A stretch of DNA of 64,000 bases, taken from positions 1 through 64,000 of the forward strand of contig CAVPDA010000005.1 of the NCBI GenBank assembly GCA_963702495.1, written 5' to 3'. Origin of the DNA: CAVPDA01 sp963702495. GTDB taxonomy: Bacteria > Pseudomonadota > Gammaproteobacteria > Burkholderiales > Rhodocyclaceae. Of this stretch, positions 17,746 to 26,682 are shown in pieces; positions within the stretch are counted from its first letter, which is position 1; every line of letters begins with the position of its first letter. Made by a program: the position numbers and the translations under genes. The notes beneath the pieces are model-generated. The model had not been told where the DNA came from. It saw only the letters and a list, made by a program, of their open reading frames with translations, and made no database searches.

Positions 17746-19605
17746 TCAATGACTGAGGACCGATTCGGACGGGATCCGGCCGGGCGCGGCAAGCACCATC
17801 GGTGCCGCGTCGCCTGCGCATTCGCGGAATATGCGATGGCGGCACTGGCTGCACACCTCGCGGTCGAGGCGGCTGTGGATGCGGGCGATGGCCTCGCCCT
17901 TTGAGTGGAACAGGTGATCGGCGCCGATCTGTTCCAGGTGACTGCCGTCCTCCAGGCTGCCCCGCACCGGTGCCTTGGTGCGGATCAGCCACAGGTCGCC
18001 GCCCTGGCGGCGGCGCTTGTGCGCCTCGGCGGCGAGGAACTCGGCGCCGGAGATGTCCACGAAGTTGATGCCCGAGGCGACGATCGCCAGGTGTTTCTGG
18101 CCGGGACTCTTCTCCGCCATCTCGTTCAGCGTCTCCTGGACGTGGTTCACCGAGCCGAAGAACAGGGAGCCGTCGATGCGCACGATCTTCAGTTGCGGGC
18201 ACTCCGGCAACGTGTGGTCCGCGGAAAACTTGCGCTTCCCGTCGCGCGGATCCGGCACCCGGGTGACCACCCGCGGCCGCGCCGTGCGGCTGAGATAGAA
18301 GGCAAGCGAAAGGATGACGCCGAGGAGGATCGCCATTTCCAGGTCGAGGAACAGGGTCGCCGAGAAGGTCGAGGCGAAGATGATGGTTTCGCTGCGGCCG
18401 GAGCGCAGGATGAGGCGGATGTGGTGGAAGTCGATCAGGCCCCAGGCGACGAGAAACAGCACTCCGGCCATGGCGGCGTTGGGCAGCCACGCCGCCAGCG
18501 GGGCCACCAGCAGCACGATGGCCACCAGGAAGACGCTGGCGAGGATCGAGGCCATCGGCGTTCTGGCACCGGCGGCATGGTTGAGGCCGCTGCGGTTGAA
18601 CGAGCCGGTGGCGACGTAGGAGGAAAAGAAGCTGCCCAGCAGGTTGGACAGCCCCTGGCCGATGAACTCCTGGTTGCCGTCGATCTGCTGGCCGCTTCGC
18701 ACCGCCAGCGCCCGCGCGATGGACACCGCTTCGGTCAGCGCCAGCAGAGATACCGCCAGCGCCGCCGTGGCCAGTTCGCGGAAGGCGGCGAGCGAGAAGC
18801 TGGGCGCCGACAAGGGTGGCAGCGAGCCGGGCAGCGCGCCCACCGTAGTGATGCCGGTCGCCCCGCCGGCGTAATGCTGGAGCAGCGCTGCAGCGACGCC
18901 GCCGCCGAGCATGGCGAAGATCATGTAGGGCGCGCGCGGCAGCCACAGCCGCACCGCGATGCCGATCGCCAGGGTTGTCGCAGCCACCGCCAGCACATTG
19001 GGATTGATGTCGGCGGGATGGGAAATCAGGGTGCCCCAGGTGGTCAGGAACGAGCTGCCGCGCGCAATGTCGAGACCGAAGAAGTGCTTGGCTTGGCTGG
19101 TGGCGATGAGGATGGCGGCGCCGGCGGTGAAGCCGATGACCACGGAATGGGAAATGAAGTTGATCAGGGCGCCCAGCCGCGCCGCGCCCAGGGCGAGCTG
19201 GATCAGCCCCACCATGAAGGTCAGGGTCAGGGCGTCCTGCACGTACTGCGCGGAACCCGGCTCGGCATGGGCCGAGAGCACCGAGAACAGGACGATCGAC
19301 GCCGCCGTGGTGGGCCCCGATACCAGATGCCAGGACGAGCCGAACAGCGCGGCGATCACGGCCGGGACCATGCCGGCGTACAGGCCGTATTCGGGCGGCA
19401 TGCCGGCGATGGTGGCGAAGGCCACGCCCTGGGGCAGCACGACGATGGCGCCGGTGAGTCCGGCGACGAAGTCGTACTTGAGGGTGCCGCGGCCGACCAG
19501 CGGCCACCACAGCAGAAACGGAAGAAAGCGCCTGACTGCGGCGGGTACGACTTGCGTATGGGCTGGCATGGGCGCGCTTCGGTCCGAATCGAAAGTTGCG
19601 CCCAT
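17746..19605 (-). CDS. SulP/SLC26-family anion transporter with STAS domain
   Basis: A 619-residue inner-membrane transporter (607 if the second ATG at 19569 is used). Residues about 25-430 hold ten or more hydrophobic segments, with the SulP signature near the start (DFVAGLTGAIVVLPQGVAFA) and a GPTTAASIV loop. After about 440 comes a cytoplasmic STAS domain (LKIVRIDGSLFFGSVNHV and GINFVDISGAEFL). A Cys-rich tail follows (CSQCRHRIFREC), which is not usual for the family and might bind metal. Substrates of SulP proteins include sulfate, bicarbonate and dicarboxylates, and sequence alone does not decide. Three CTTGACG repeats precede the gene and may be a response-regulator site. Confidence 0.9.
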   Translation of the reverse strand: MGATFDSDRSAPMPAHTQVVPAAVRRFLPFLLWWPLVGRGTLKYDFVAGLTGAIVVLPQGVAFATIAGMPPEYGLYAGMVPAVIAALFGSSWHLVSGPTTAASIVLFSVLSAHAEPGSAQYVQDALTLTFMVGLIQLALGAARLGALINFISHSVVIGFTAGAAILIATSQAKHFFGLDIARGSSFLTTWGTLISHPADINPNVLAVAATTLAIGIAVRLWLPRAPYMIFAMLGGGVAAALLQHYAGGATGITTVGALPGSLPPLSAPSFSLAAFRELATAALAVSLLALTEAVSIARALAVRSGQQIDGNQEFIGQGLSNLLGSFFSSYVATGSFNRSGLNHAAGARTPMASILASVFLVAIVLLVAPLAAWLPNAAMAGVLFLVAWGLIDFHHIRLILRSGRSETIIFASTFSATLFLDLEMAILLGVILSLAFYLSRTARPRVVTRVPDPRDGKRKFSADHTLPECPQLKIVRIDGSLFFGSVNHVQETLNEMAEKSPGQKHLAIVASGINFVDISGAEFLAAEAHKRRRQGGDLWLIRTKAPVRGSLEDGSHLEQIGADHLFHSKGEAIARIHSRLDREVCSQCRHRIFRECAGDAAPMVLAAPGRIPSESVLSH

Positions 19606-19630
19606 GCTAGCGGCCGCCCGGTGAAGGCCG

Positions 19631-19659
19631 CGTCAAGCCAGCGTCAAGAATACGTCAAG
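19631..19659 (-). promoter_or_regulatory. Three direct CTTGACG repeats at 11-bp period upstream of SulP
   Basis: On the minus strand CTTGACG occurs three times, in plus-strand intervals 19631-19637, 19642-19648 and 19653-19659, exactly 11 bases (about one helical turn) apart. This is the usual layout of OmpR/PhoB-type response-regulator sites. They lie 26-54 bases before the SulP start and overlap the stop of the sensor kinase gene. The neighbouring OmpR-type regulator (20916-21614) is the natural candidate. Confidence 0.55.
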
Positions 19660-20938
19660 ACGGACCCGGGGCGAACACGAGGCGCGCCGAGGTTCCCTCG
19701 CCCTCGCGGCTTTCGATGGCGATCTCCCAGCCGTAACGATCGCAGATGCGCTTCACCAGCGACAGCCCGATGCCGCTGCCCTGGCTCGCCGAACCCTTGT
19801 AATAGCGCTGGAACACCCGGCCCAGATCCGCGGCGCGGATGCCGACGCCGGTGTCCGCCACCGTCAGCCGGTCCGCGTCGAGCCGGATCGATACCTGGCC
19901 CGATTCGGTGTAGGCGAAGGCGTTGCGGACGAGATTCCCCACCACCACCGCCAGCAGCGTGCGCTCCGCCGGCAATTCCGGCTCCGCAGCAAGATCCAGC
20001 GCGATCTGCGTGCGCCCGCTCTCCACCAGGTGGCGGTGCTTGTCGATGCACTCGCGCAGCACCTCGGCGGCATTGCAGCGTTCCTGCGCCTGGGTTTCGG
20101 CGTTCTTCTCCCGCGCCAGGAGCAGCAGGGCGCGGATCAGTTCCGCCATGTCGTCGGCGGCGCGCTCGATGCGATCGAGCCGGACGCTCTGCCCCGCCGA
20201 CAGGGCCGGATCCTCGTGCAGCACTTCCACCGCCCCCTGGATCACCGCCAGGGGCGTGCGCAGCTCGTGGCTGACATCCGCCGTGAAGGCACGCTCGCGC
20301 TCGACGAAGGCGCGCAGCCGTTGCAGATAGCGATCGAACACCCGCGCCAGTTCCCCCACCTCGTCGTCGGGCGCATCCTCGGCGACGAGCTGGGGCGGCG
20401 CGTCCGGCTCGGCCCCGGCGACCTGCCGCGCCAGCTCGGTGACCGGGGCGATGACCCGGCGCGCAAGCCACAGGCCGCCGGCGGCCGCGAGCAGGGTCAT
20501 GAACAGGACGCTGGCGGCGAGATAAACCAGGAAACGCCGCTCGCGGACCTGCTGCCGCGTCTCGTTGAACAGCATGAAGTAGCGCGCTCCGTCCCCTTCC
20601 GCCACTGCCACCCGGTAGGGCGAATCGTCGAGCCGGATCTCGTGCCTGCCGGCGGGAAGATCACGCACGGGCGCGGGCGGCTCGTAGCCGCTCTCGCCCG
20701 GCGCGGAGACGTAGCCGCGCAGACTCAGGGTCGCCGGCGGCAGCGAATGCGGGTTGCGCGAGCGCCGCGCCATGTAGTCGTCCAGCTCGGCGCGCAGGCT
20801 CTCGTCGATCAGCCGCTGGCCGACGTCGTGGGCCGAAACGTAGAGCGCGATGGCCAAGAGCAGACTGACGGTGGCGCCGAAGCCGGCGAAGGCGAAGGCG
20901 ACGCGCCGACGCAGACTAGCGCGCCGGCGCATCGTCAT
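19655..20938 (-). CDS. Two-component sensor histidine kinase
   Basis: About 427 residues from the ATG at 20938, which overlaps the end of the response-regulator gene by 23 bases (an ATG two codons later is also possible). Membrane segment 1 (VAFAFAGFGATVSLLLAIAL), a periplasmic loop of about 130 residues, membrane segment 2 (LVYLAASVLFMTLLAAAGGLWLA), HAMP, HisKA (DVSHELRTPLAVI) and HATPase (NLVRNAFAYTE, DTGVGI, GSGIGLSLVK) follow in order. This is a classical EnvZ-type kinase whose partner is the regulator translated just before it. The stimulus is unknown; the downstream SulP gene may be its target. Confidence 0.9.
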   Translation of the reverse strand: MTMRRRASLRRRVAFAFAGFGATVSLLLAIALYVSAHDVGQRLIDESLRAELDDYMARRSRNPHSLPPATLSLRGYVSAPGESGYEPPAPVRDLPAGRHEIRLDDSPYRVAVAEGDGARYFMLFNETRQQVRERRFLVYLAASVLFMTLLAAAGGLWLARRVIAPVTELARQVAGAEPDAPPQLVAEDAPDDEVGELARVFDRYLQRLRAFVERERAFTADVSHELRTPLAVIQGAVEVLHEDPALSAGQSVRLDRIERAADDMAELIRALLLLAREKNAETQAQERCNAAEVLRECIDKHRHLVESGRTQIALDLAAEPELPAERTLLAVVVGNLVRNAFAYTESGQVSIRLDADRLTVADTGVGIRAADLGRVFQRYYKGSASQGSGIGLSLVKRICDRYGWEIAIESREGEGTSARLVFAPGPS

Positions 20939-21614
20939 CCGCGAGCTGCCAGCCCACGCCGCGCAGCGTGCGCAGCAGCGGCTTCTCGAAGGGCTTGTCG
21001 ATGGCGCTGCGCAGCACATGCATGTGGGCGCGCAGGGCGTCGCTGTCCGGCGGCGTGTCGCCCCACAGGGCGCGCTCGATCTCCTGGCGCGAGAGCACGC
21101 GCGGCGCGGCGCGCATCAGCAGTTCGAGGATGCGCAGCGGGATCGGCGGCAGATCGATGCTGCGGCTGCCGCGGACGACGCGGTAGGTACCGGTGTCGAA
21201 GCCGAGATCGCCCACCTGCAACTGCTGCTGGCGGCTGCCGCCCTGGGCGCGGCGCACCAGCGCCTTGAGCCGCGCCTCCACTTCGCGCAGGGCGAAGGGC
21301 TTGACCACGTAGTCGTCGGCGCCCGCTTCCAGGCCCACGATCTTGTCGTCCAGCGAATCGCGCGCCGTGAGCATCAGCACCGGCGTCTGCCTGCCCGCCT
21401 CCTCCCGCAGCTTGCGGCACAGGGTGATGCCGTTCATGCCGGGCAGAACCAGGTCGAGAACGATGGCGTCATAGTCGTTGGCGACCGCCAGATGCATCCC
21501 CGTAATGCCGTCCCCCGCCGCATCCACCGCATGTCCCTTGGCTGCCAGGAAGTCCACCAGATTGGCGGCCAGGTCGCGGTTGTCCTCGATCACCAGCACC
21601 CGCAGCGCTGTCAT
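20916..21614 (-). CDS. OmpR/PhoB-family response regulator
   Basis: A 232-residue DNA-binding regulator. The receiver has acidic pocket VIEDN, phosphoacceptor Asp in IVLDLVLPGMNG, and the conserved Lys in VVKPFALREVEA. The C-terminal winged helix has the usual LPPIPLRILELLMRAAPRVLSR and GVGWQLADD elements. It is first in an operon with its kinase and perhaps SulP. The 228-base gap to the divergent regulator at 21843 must hold the promoters of both; I see no clear -10/-35 pair or direct repeat there. Confidence 0.92.
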   Translation of the reverse strand: MTALRVLVIEDNRDLAANLVDFLAAKGHAVDAAGDGITGMHLAVANDYDAIVLDLVLPGMNGITLCRKLREEAGRQTPVLMLTARDSLDDKIVGLEAGADDYVVKPFALREVEARLKALVRRAQGGSRQQQLQVGDLGFDTGTYRVVRGSRSIDLPPIPLRILELLMRAAPRVLSRQEIERALWGDTPPDSDALRAHMHVLRSAIDKPFEKPLLRTLRGVGWQLADDDAPAR

Positions 21615-21842
21615 GCCTTTTCCCTTCGAATGGCTGCCCGCATATTACGACAAACTCATCCGGCTTCCCCGCACCGCAGCCGACCGTTCGCCCACCCCCC
21701 GGGGCCGGGGCTGCGTTCCCGGATTGCGCCGGCTGATACATAATCGGCGCCTCATGCACCCATCGCCTACGCTGCCGTTTCCTTCCTTACGTCCCGAACC
21801 GGTGACCTCCCCGCGTCCGGCACTGCCGGCCTAGGAATCCCA

Positions 21843-22505
21843 ATGCGCCTGCTGCTGGTGGAAGACGACCCGATGATCGGCAAGAGCATCCATCAGGCGC
21901 TGCGGCAGGACGGCTACACCGTCGACTGGGTGCGGGACGGCCAGTCCGCCGAGGCCGCCCTCGGACAGGCGCCCTACGAACTCGTGCTGCTCGATCTGGG
22001 GCTGCCGCGCAAGGGCGGGATGGAAGTCCTGGCTGGCCTGCGCCGGCGCCGGAATCCGGTTCCGGTGCTGGTGCTGACGGCCCGCGACGCGGTGGCCGAC
22101 CGCGTCAAGGGCCTCGACACGGGAGCCGACGACTACCTCGTCAAGCCCTTCGACCTGGACGAACTCGGCGCCCGCATCCGCGCCCTGCTGCGCCGCCAGG
22201 CGGGCCGCGCCGAGCCGGTCGTCGAGCATGGTCCGCTCAGCCTCGACCCTGCCAGCCACGAGGTCTTTCTCGACGGTTCGCCGGTCAGCCTGACGGCGCG
22301 GGAATTCGCCCTGCTCCGGGCGCTGCTGACCCAGCCCGGCGCACCGTTGTCCCGCGCCCAACTCGAAGAGCGGATCTATGGCTGGGGCGAGGAAGTCGAC
22401 AGCAACGCGGTGGAGGTCCATATCCACGCCCTGCGCCGCAAGCTCGGTGCCGACTGGATCCGCAACGTGCGCGGCGTCGGCTACATGGTGCCCAGGCTGC
22501 CATGA
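21843..22505 (+). CDS. OmpR-family response regulator, QseB/PmrA-like
   Basis: A 220-residue regulator: receiver (VEDDPMIG pocket, phosphoacceptor in LVLLDLGLPRKGG, KPFDLDEL lysine) and a winged-helix DNA-binding domain (SLTAREFALLRALL, then RNVRGVGYMVPR at the C-terminus). The receiver sequence and short length match the QseB/PmrA subgroup. Its stop overlaps the kinase start by four bases (ATGA), so the pair is translationally coupled. Members of this subgroup bind CTTAAG-type direct repeats; one lies before the degP-like gene at 49238. It is divergent from the other two-component system. Confidence 0.92.
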   Translation: MRLLLVEDDPMIGKSIHQALRQDGYTVDWVRDGQSAEAALGQAPYELVLLDLGLPRKGGMEVLAGLRRRRNPVPVLVLTARDAVADRVKGLDTGADDYLVKPFDLDELGARIRALLRRQAGRAEPVVEHGPLSLDPASHEVFLDGSPVSLTAREFALLRALLTQPGAPLSRAQLEERIYGWGEEVDSNAVEVHIHALRRKLGADWIRNVRGVGYMVPRLP

Positions 22506-23818
22506 GATCGATCCGTCGCGATCTGCTGGTTTCGCTGCTCGCCGCCGTCGTCACGCTGGTGGCGTTGACCGCTCTGGCCACCTATCGCATCGCGCGCGAG
22601 GAAGCGAACGAACTGTTCGACTACCATCTGCGCCAACTGGCCCTGTCGCTGAGCGACCAGAGCTTCGCCGGCGCCGCCCTGCCGCGCAACGACGAGGATT
22701 TCGACTTCGTCATCCAGGTCTGGAGCAAGGACGGCATCCGCATCTATTTTTCCCATCCCCACAGCTCCATCCCCGATCAGGCGCGGTTGGGCTTCGCCAC
22801 GGTACGCACCCGCGAAGGGGCGTGGCGGGTCTTTTCCACCCAGCGCGGCAGCAAGACGGTCCAGGTGGCGCAGCCGATGAGCGTGCGCGACCGGCTGGCG
22901 TTCTCCGCCACCCTGCGCACGCTGCTCCCCTTTCTTGCACTGCTGCCGGTGCTCGCGGCGCTGATCTGGGTGATCGTCGGCCGCGGCCTGAGGCCGCTGG
23001 GCCAGGTCGCCCGCGCCGTGACCTCGCGCTCCCCCAGCGCCCTCGACCCTTTGCCGGAACGAGGCTTGCCGGCCGAGGTGCAGCCGCTGGTGCATGCCCT
23101 GAACGACTTGCTGCAACGCCTCAAAGGAGCGCTGGAGGCGCAGCGCGGCTTCATCGCCGACGCCGCCCATGAATTGCGCACGCCGCTGGCCGCATTGCAG
23201 TTGCAGGCCCAGTTGACCGAGCGCGCCCAGGACAGCAATGCCCGCACCGCGGCACTCGCCGAGTTGAAGCTGGGCCTGCAGCGCACCGCGCACGTGGTGC
23301 AGCAACTCCTGACGCTGGCGCGCCAGGAGCCCGGTGGCGTCGAGCGACCGCTGGCGCCGGTGCGTCTGGGCGAACTCGCGCGCCGCATCATTGCCGAACT
23401 GACCTATCTCGCACAGAAGAAGGAGCTGGACCTGGGCGCTTCCGCGATAGATGACGACGTCGTCGTGGACGGCGATGCCGAAGCGCTGCGCAGCCTGCTG
23501 TCCAACCTTATCGAGAATGCCATCCGCTATACGCCGCGGGGCGGAACCATCGACGTCGCGATCGGCGCCGCGGCGGGCCTGCCGTTCGTCGAAGTCGCCG
23601 ACTCCGGTCCGGGCATCCCGGAACGGGAGCGCGAACGCGTCTTCGATCGTTTCTACCGGCGCGAGGAAACGGCGGAATCGGGCACCGGGCTGGGTCTGGC
23701 CATCGTCAAGGCCGTGGCGCAGCGCCATCGTGCCCGCGTAAGCCTGGGTGATTCCAGGCTCGGAGGACTGTCCGTGCGGGTCGAGTTTCCGGCCGCGGCA
23801 AACGCTCGCGCGGCCTGA
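22502..23818 (+). CDS. Two-component sensor histidine kinase, QseC/PmrB-like
   Basis: A 438-residue inner-membrane kinase. Membrane segment 1 is at about 9-30 (LLVSLLAAVVTLVALTALAT), a periplasmic sensor part runs to about 140, and segment 2 is LLPFLALLPVLAALIWVIVG. Then come HisKA (DAAHELRTPLAALQ) and HATPase (NLIENAIRYTPRGG, DSGPGI, GTGLGLAIVK). Layout and coupling identify it as the partner of the regulator just upstream. A degenerate relative of its last 50 residues occurs at 26518-26682, beyond the thiolase gene. The stimulus is not readable; relatives sense metals, hormones or cationic peptides. Confidence 0.9.
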   Translation: MRSIRRDLLVSLLAAVVTLVALTALATYRIAREEANELFDYHLRQLALSLSDQSFAGAALPRNDEDFDFVIQVWSKDGIRIYFSHPHSSIPDQARLGFATVRTREGAWRVFSTQRGSKTVQVAQPMSVRDRLAFSATLRTLLPFLALLPVLAALIWVIVGRGLRPLGQVARAVTSRSPSALDPLPERGLPAEVQPLVHALNDLLQRLKGALEAQRGFIADAAHELRTPLAALQLQAQLTERAQDSNARTAALAELKLGLQRTAHVVQQLLTLARQEPGGVERPLAPVRLGELARRIIAELTYLAQKKELDLGASAIDDDVVVDGDAEALRSLLSNLIENAIRYTPRGGTIDVAIGAAAGLPFVEVADSGPGIPERERERVFDRFYRREETAESGTGLGLAIVKAVAQRHRARVSLGDSRLGGLSVRVEFPAAANARAA

Positions 23819-23960
23819 ACTTCCCATCGTCTCGAAAATCCGGTCGGTGCCGCCGGGGAGACGGTGACAGTGGGGCGCGCAGGCCGTCCATTCATCCGCT
23901 CGGCATGCTGCGGGAGACCGGCGACGGACGACCGCCGGCGATGCGAACCCATCCCGACGC

Positions 23961-23974
23961 TTGACCGCTGTCAA
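23961..23974 (+). promoter_or_regulatory. Perfect Dnr/NnrR/Fnr-type palindrome upstream of norE-like gene
   Basis: TTGACCGCTGTCAA is a perfect inverted repeat (TTGAC-N4-GTCAA) of the Crp/Fnr class, close to sites used by the nitric-oxide regulators Dnr and NnrR. It ends 66 bases before the NorE-like start, the right distance for activation. It is the only strong element in the 221-base gap. Confidence 0.6.
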
Positions 23975-24039
23975 GTTCCGTTCGCGCCGCAATTGCGAAC
24001 ATTCGCCTTTGAGCCGAGGAATGCTGCGAACAGGCGAAC

Positions 24040-24651
24040 ATGACTGCCGAGACCCTTGCGCTCGACCCATTCCACCCCGGCGACGATCCGCAGGCCGGTC
24101 GGCGCATTCCGGGCAACAAGGGCATCTGGGTCGGCATCACCTGCGAATTCGTCGAGTTCCTCGTCCTGTTCACCGTCTATTTCGTGGCCCGGGCGCATTT
24201 TCCGGAAGCCTTCCAGGGAGGCGCCGAACGCCTGTCCCGGCTCGCCGGGACGGCCATCACCCTGCTCATGATCACCAGCAGTTTCTTCATCGCCTGTTCG
24301 GTGGTGACGATGCGCGCCGGCCAGCGCCGCCGCTCGCTCTGCTGGCTGATCGCCGGCCTGGTCGTGGCGCTGGGCTACCCGGTCGCCAAATACCTCGAAG
24401 TGCGCTGGAATCTGGCGCACGGCATCAACGGTGAATCGGGAATCTTCTTCACCGTCTATTACTACCTCACCTTCAACCATCTGGTGCATGCCGCGTGGGG
24501 CATACTCGGCATGCTATGGGTGCTGGCGCGCCATGCAACCGGCGGCTACACGGCCGCGGATCACAGCGGACTCGAAGCGCTGGCCAGCTACTGGCATGCC
24601 ACGGACATCATCTGGCTGATCCTTTTCCCGCTGTTCTACGTCTTGGCCTGA
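24040..24651 (+). CDS. norE: Heme-copper oxidase subunit III family protein, NorE-like
   Basis: A 203-residue membrane protein with about five hydrophobic segments, of the CoxC/NorE group. It starts its first helix with GIWVGITCEFVEFLVLFTVYF and ends with SYWHATDIIWLILFPLFYVL, both family hallmarks; most NorE proteins are about 180-200 residues. NorE is associated with nitric oxide reductase function but is not catalytic itself. No norCB genes are in the window. The Dnr-type box just upstream and the NorF-like gene 3 bases downstream support a denitrification context over an aerobic oxidase. Confidence 0.8.
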   Translation: MTAETLALDPFHPGDDPQAGRRIPGNKGIWVGITCEFVEFLVLFTVYFVARAHFPEAFQGGAERLSRLAGTAITLLMITSSFFIACSVVTMRAGQRRRSLCWLIAGLVVALGYPVAKYLEVRWNLAHGINGESGIFFTVYYYLTFNHLVHAAWGILGMLWVLARHATGGYTAADHSGLEALASYWHATDIIWLILFPLFYVLA

Positions 24652-24654
24652 TCC

Positions 24655-24963
24655 ATGGCGACCGCACCCAAGATTGCGACCGCTTCGCTCACCCGGCTGA
24701 CGCTGTGCTGGCTCGGCTTGTCCGTCCTGACGGTGCTCAGCATCGAGCTCGGTCGGTGGTTCCACGGGGCAACCTGGCTGCCGCTGCTGGTCGCCGCCAT
24801 CGTCTGGATCAAGGCGAGCCTGGTGGCGCGCCATTTCATCGAGTCGCACCTGGCGCATCCCTTCATTGCCTGGGTGCTGCGGGCATTCATCGCCTTCGCG
24901 CCGGCCGCGCTGGTGCTGACCGCGTTCTGCGGGGCCCAGTTCGCGCGCTGGGCGACCCTGTAG
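24655..24963 (+). CDS. norF: Cytochrome c oxidase subunit IV-like protein, NorF-like
   Basis: A 102-residue membrane protein with three hydrophobic segments (about 15-32, 40-56 and 72-92). It carries the small-subunit-IV pattern, with a charged KASLVARHFIESHL loop between helices 2 and 3. NorF proteins are short partners of NorE and are needed for full nitric oxide reductase activity in some denitrifiers. It follows the norE-like stop by 3 bases, so the two form one transcript. Assignment rests on size, topology and neighbour rather than on any catalytic residue. Confidence 0.7.
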   Translation: MATAPKIATASLTRLTLCWLGLSVLTVLSIELGRWFHGATWLPLLVAAIVWIKASLVARHFIESHLAHPFIAWVLRAFIAFAPAALVLTAFCGAQFARWATL

Positions 24964-24974
24964 CCGGCCGCGCG

Positions 24975-26180
24975 TCAGGCGCGTTCGATAATGAGGGCGA
25001 TGCCCTGCCCGACGCCGATGCACATGGCGCACAAACCGTAACGCCCGCCGCTGCGTTCGAGTTGGCCGAGCGCAGTGGTCACCAGCCGCGCGCCCGAGGC
25101 GCCCAGCGGATGGCCGATGGCGATCGCGCCGCCGTTGGGATTCACGTGTCCCGCATCGTCCGGCAGGCCGAGGTCACGGGTCACGGCCAGCACCTGCGCG
25201 GCGAAGGCCTCGTTCAACTCGATCACGTCCATCCGGTCGAGCCGCAGCCCGGCCCTGGCCAGCACCTTGCGAATGGCCGGCGCCGGGCCGAAGCCCATGA
25301 TGCGCGGCGCGACCCCGGCCGCGGCCATGGCGACGATGCGCGCCCGCGGCGTCAGGCCGTGGCGGCCGGCAGCGGCGGCCGAGGCCAGCAGCAGTGCGCA
25401 GGCGCCGTCATTGACGCCGGAGGCATTTCCTGCCGTGACCGTGCCCTCCGGTCTGACCACGCCCTTGAGTTTCGCCAGCGCCTCCAGCGTGGTCTCGGGG
25501 CGCGGCTGCTCGTCGCGCTCGAACACCGTGGGTGCGTCCTTCCTCTGCGGGGTCGGGACCGGCACGATTTCCCCCGTGAAGAAGCCGGCGGCTTCGGCCG
25601 CGGCCCAGCGCTGCTGACTGCGCAGCGCGAAGGCATCCTGGTCGGCGCGAGCAATCCCGAATTCCGCCGCGACGTTTTCCGCCGTCTCGGGCATGGAATC
25701 GATGCCGTACGTCGCCTTCATCAGCGGATTGACGAAGCGCCAGCCGATGGTGGTGTCCTCGACCCTCGCCGCGCGCGAGAAGGCGCTGTCGGACTTGCCC
25801 AGGACGAAGGGTGCGCGGGTCATGCTCTCCACGCCGCCGGCAATCAGCAGATCGGCTTCGCCGCACTTGATGGCGCGGGCCGCGCTGCCCACCGCATCGA
25901 GGCTGGAACCGCACAGCCGATTGACGGTGCTGCCCGGCACGACATCGGGCAAACCCGCCAGCAGCCCCGCCATGCGCGCCACATTGCGGCTGTCCTCGCC
26001 GGCCTGGTTGGCGCAACCGTAAATCACGTCCTCCGCCGCGGACCAATCGACCTTCGGATTGCGCTCCATCAGCGCCACGATCGGCAGCGCCGCGAGATCG
26101 TCGGCGCGGATGGCGGACAAGGCGCCGCCATACCGGCCGAAGGGGGTGCGGATCGCGTCGCAGACATAGGCATCCTTCAT
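24975..26180 (-). CDS. pcaF: 3-oxoadipyl-CoA thiolase (acetyl-CoA acyltransferase)
   Basis: A 401-residue thiolase that cleaves 3-oxoadipyl-CoA to succinyl-CoA and acetyl-CoA, the last step of the beta-ketoadipate and phenylacetate routes. The nucleophile is Cys90 in NRLCGSSLDA. The catalytic His is in GGAIAIGHPLGASGAR and the second Cys in CAMCIGVGQG. The stretch GCANQAGEDSRNVARMAG is characteristic of PcaF/PaaJ rather than generic acetyl-CoA thiolases. A GGAGAAGGAA ribosome site precedes the ATG. It stands alone and convergent with norF, without other pca or paa genes, so a role in another beta-oxidation-like route remains possible. Confidence 0.85.
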   Translation of the reverse strand: MKDAYVCDAIRTPFGRYGGALSAIRADDLAALPIVALMERNPKVDWSAAEDVIYGCANQAGEDSRNVARMAGLLAGLPDVVPGSTVNRLCGSSLDAVGSAARAIKCGEADLLIAGGVESMTRAPFVLGKSDSAFSRAARVEDTTIGWRFVNPLMKATYGIDSMPETAENVAAEFGIARADQDAFALRSQQRWAAAEAAGFFTGEIVPVPTPQRKDAPTVFERDEQPRPETTLEALAKLKGVVRPEGTVTAGNASGVNDGACALLLASAAAAGRHGLTPRARIVAMAAAGVAPRIMGFGPAPAIRKVLARAGLRLDRMDVIELNEAFAAQVLAVTRDLGLPDDAGHVNPNGGAIAIGHPLGASGARLVTTALGQLERSGGRYGLCAMCIGVGQGIALIIERA

Positions 26181-26517
26181 TTCCTTCTCCAGTAGGGCGG
26201 GCCATGCCCGCCATGCTCAGCACGCCATCGCCTGGGTGCCGCTGCCACGGGGAGCAAGAGCTCCTTCCTGCACGCGCCATATTCTCCAGCAGCGGCGCAG
26301 GGGTCCGGAAGTCCGGGCCGAAGCGCTCGCGGCAGCCGAGGGTGGGCCGATACGCCCGCCCTCGCGGAAGGTCGCCGCCGCGCAACCATGGCCTACGACA
26401 CGCTCCGGCAGCGCCGCCGCGCCGTCGTCCAGGATTGTCGCACTCGCCGCGGGCATCGCGAAGAGGCCGTGTTCGACGGCGGCCTGCCGGTCCGCGACTT
26501 GCCGGCGCTCAATGCTC

Positions 26518-26682
26518 TGCCGGCGCGAGTGAACCGCGGAATGGGGTACCGGCTTGACCCTGGCGATCGTCAAGGCGGCCACGAACTGCCATGGTGCCCG
26601 CGCAAGCTGGGGCAATTCCAGACTCGGAGGATGCTCCGTGAAGGTGCAATCTCCATCCTGGATACGCGCTCGGGCGACGTAA
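26518..26682 (+). pseudogene. Remnant of a histidine kinase C-terminus
   Basis: In the frame from 26536 this reads AEWGTGLTLAIVKAATNC and on to a stop at 26680. It matches the last HATPase G-box region of the kinase at 22502-23818 (AESGTGLGLAIVKAVAQR) position by position, with similar DNA as well. Upstream of about 26518 the similarity fades. It is a decayed fragment of a paralogous kinase, left between the thiolase and the cas operon. The rest of the 808-base space (26181-26988) shows no other convincing gene. Confidence 0.7.

Noticed and set aside
17905..20274. 789-codon open frame on the plus strand
   Set aside because: It is antisense to SulP and the kinase and is low-complexity, rich in Arg, Gln and Gly. 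The minus-strand genes have clear domains.
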